Source: Citrus sinensis
Taxonomy: Eukaryota; Streptophyta; Magnoliopsida; Sapindales; Rutaceae
Length of the DNA stretch: 64,000 nucleotides
Assembly: GCF_022201045.2 (NCBI RefSeq)
Contig: NC_068558.1
Span: 7,717,501 to 7,781,500, forward strand
Reading direction: 5' to 3'
Below are positions 63,361-64,000 of the stretch, one piece after another (within the stretch, counting starts at the first letter, position 1; every line of letters begins with the position of its first letter). The notes below the pieces were generated by a model that was not told the DNA's origin, searched no databases, and was given only the letters and a program-made list of their open reading frames with translations. The translations under genes were made by a program, and so were the position numbers.

Positions 63361-64000
63361 ACACGAGATAATTTGAATTTTTTATAAATTATAGGTTCTC
63401 ATAATTAAACAGACGTGGTTAGAATTCCAAAATTCAATTAATAACGAAATGATGATATATAATGCATACATATGAGATAATATTCAATTGATTGTTGAAC
63501 CCAAATTGTATCAATATCGAGTTAATATAGAATTGGACAATAAGTTCGATATTGTAAATATTGTGAAATTTACCAAATATCATAAGTAAAACTCGTCACT
63601 TAATGGACAACTAGTGCCATTGTTTTCATAATAATTTAAGCTAATAAATAAAAAGTAGCTCTTGAGTTTGGAGATCGCTAATCCTATTTATAATACACAC
63701 CCTGTATTAATTAATCAAAACAAGCTGTCTGCGTGCTTGGCTGCATTATCATTTCAATACAAAATTAAACTAATGGTTGGATGTTAGCTCATGTTCACTG
63801 CATTATTGTCAGGGATAGGCCAGCATGGCCATACTGACCGGCCTTAATCGGCTTGCGTTGCCCTAATCGCAATGTTAATGTCTTATTAGCAGCTGCTAAT
63901 CACATTTTGTTTGTGATAAAATCCCCCCTTTGGTGCCCCATTTGCCGGCAGTTTAGTACAATGTTTAGCTGTAATTCTTTGTTATTGTTGTTTATGTAAT

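Larger units (their letters stand above)
61711..64000. other. Promoter of the ZAT-type gene and gene-free right end
   Basis: The leader and promoter of the ZAT-type gene occupy roughly 61711-62400, with a GA run and a G-box. From 62500 on the DNA is AT-rich. I see no coding region, RNA gene or transposon with defined ends. Confidence 0.6.

Noticed and set aside
1-64000. tRNA, rRNA, miRNA precursors and CRISPR arrays
   Set aside because: I looked for clover-leaf patterns, long hairpins and regular spacer arrays and saw none that could be supported. CRISPR is not expected in plant nuclear DNA.

Overview
The window is nuclear DNA of a eudicot plant. It carries ten intron-containing or intronless protein genes of typical plant families, with AT-rich introns, plant-type GT-AG splice sites and several DNA-transposon and retrotransposon remnants. 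The family set and some remembered protein lengths suggest a rosid, and Citrus is my best guess, but the sequence alone does not prove this. All gene models below were built by hand, joining exons so that splice sites and reading phases agree and the spliced protein matches the family.

Layout, left to right. Positions 1-1125 (-) hold the 5' part of a remorin-family gene that runs off the left edge. Positions 2263-15194 (+) hold a 24-exon SNF2/HNH gene, the plant counterpart of the annealing helicase ZRANB3. Positions 15980-25476 (-) hold an 8-exon SCAPER-like gene (1688 aa). One of its introns carries an intact-ended hAT element and another a decayed chloroplast atpB fragment. Positions 29227-33293 (+) hold a GH79 heparanase-like gene with 9 coding exons. 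Positions 34192-37842 (-) hold a secreted leucine-rich-repeat protein whose exons match single repeats. A transposon-rich gap follows: a solo LTR at 38750-40293 and two nested Mutator-like elements at 40826-42942. Next come an ISD11/LYRM4-type gene at 43266-43565 (+), a SNAP33-type Qb+Qc SNARE gene at 45081-47256 (-), a coiled-coil gene at 50698-54167 (-), a four-finger U1-type zinc-finger gene at 55181-57851 (-) and a ZAT-type C2H2 repressor gene at 60280-61710 (-). The last 2.3 kb show no gene.

The genes are not an operon and do not form one pathway. They cover genome maintenance (ZRANB3), cell-wall or arabinogalactan glycan turnover (heparanase-like), Fe-S cluster assembly (ISD11), membrane fusion (SNAP33), membrane microdomains (remorin) and transcriptional repression (ZAT). 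Their order resembles, as I remember it, two duplicated Arabidopsis blocks around At5g61190-61280 and At5g07810-07890, so the region looks like an old conserved syntenic segment.

I found no novel multi-gene system. The strongest observations are the nested same-family MULEs with two perfect 9-bp target duplications, the hAT with a perfect 8-bp duplication, the solo LTR, the plastid fragment, two GC-AG introns supported by reading phase, and an E2F-like site plus an APIM-like motif in the ZRANB3 gene.
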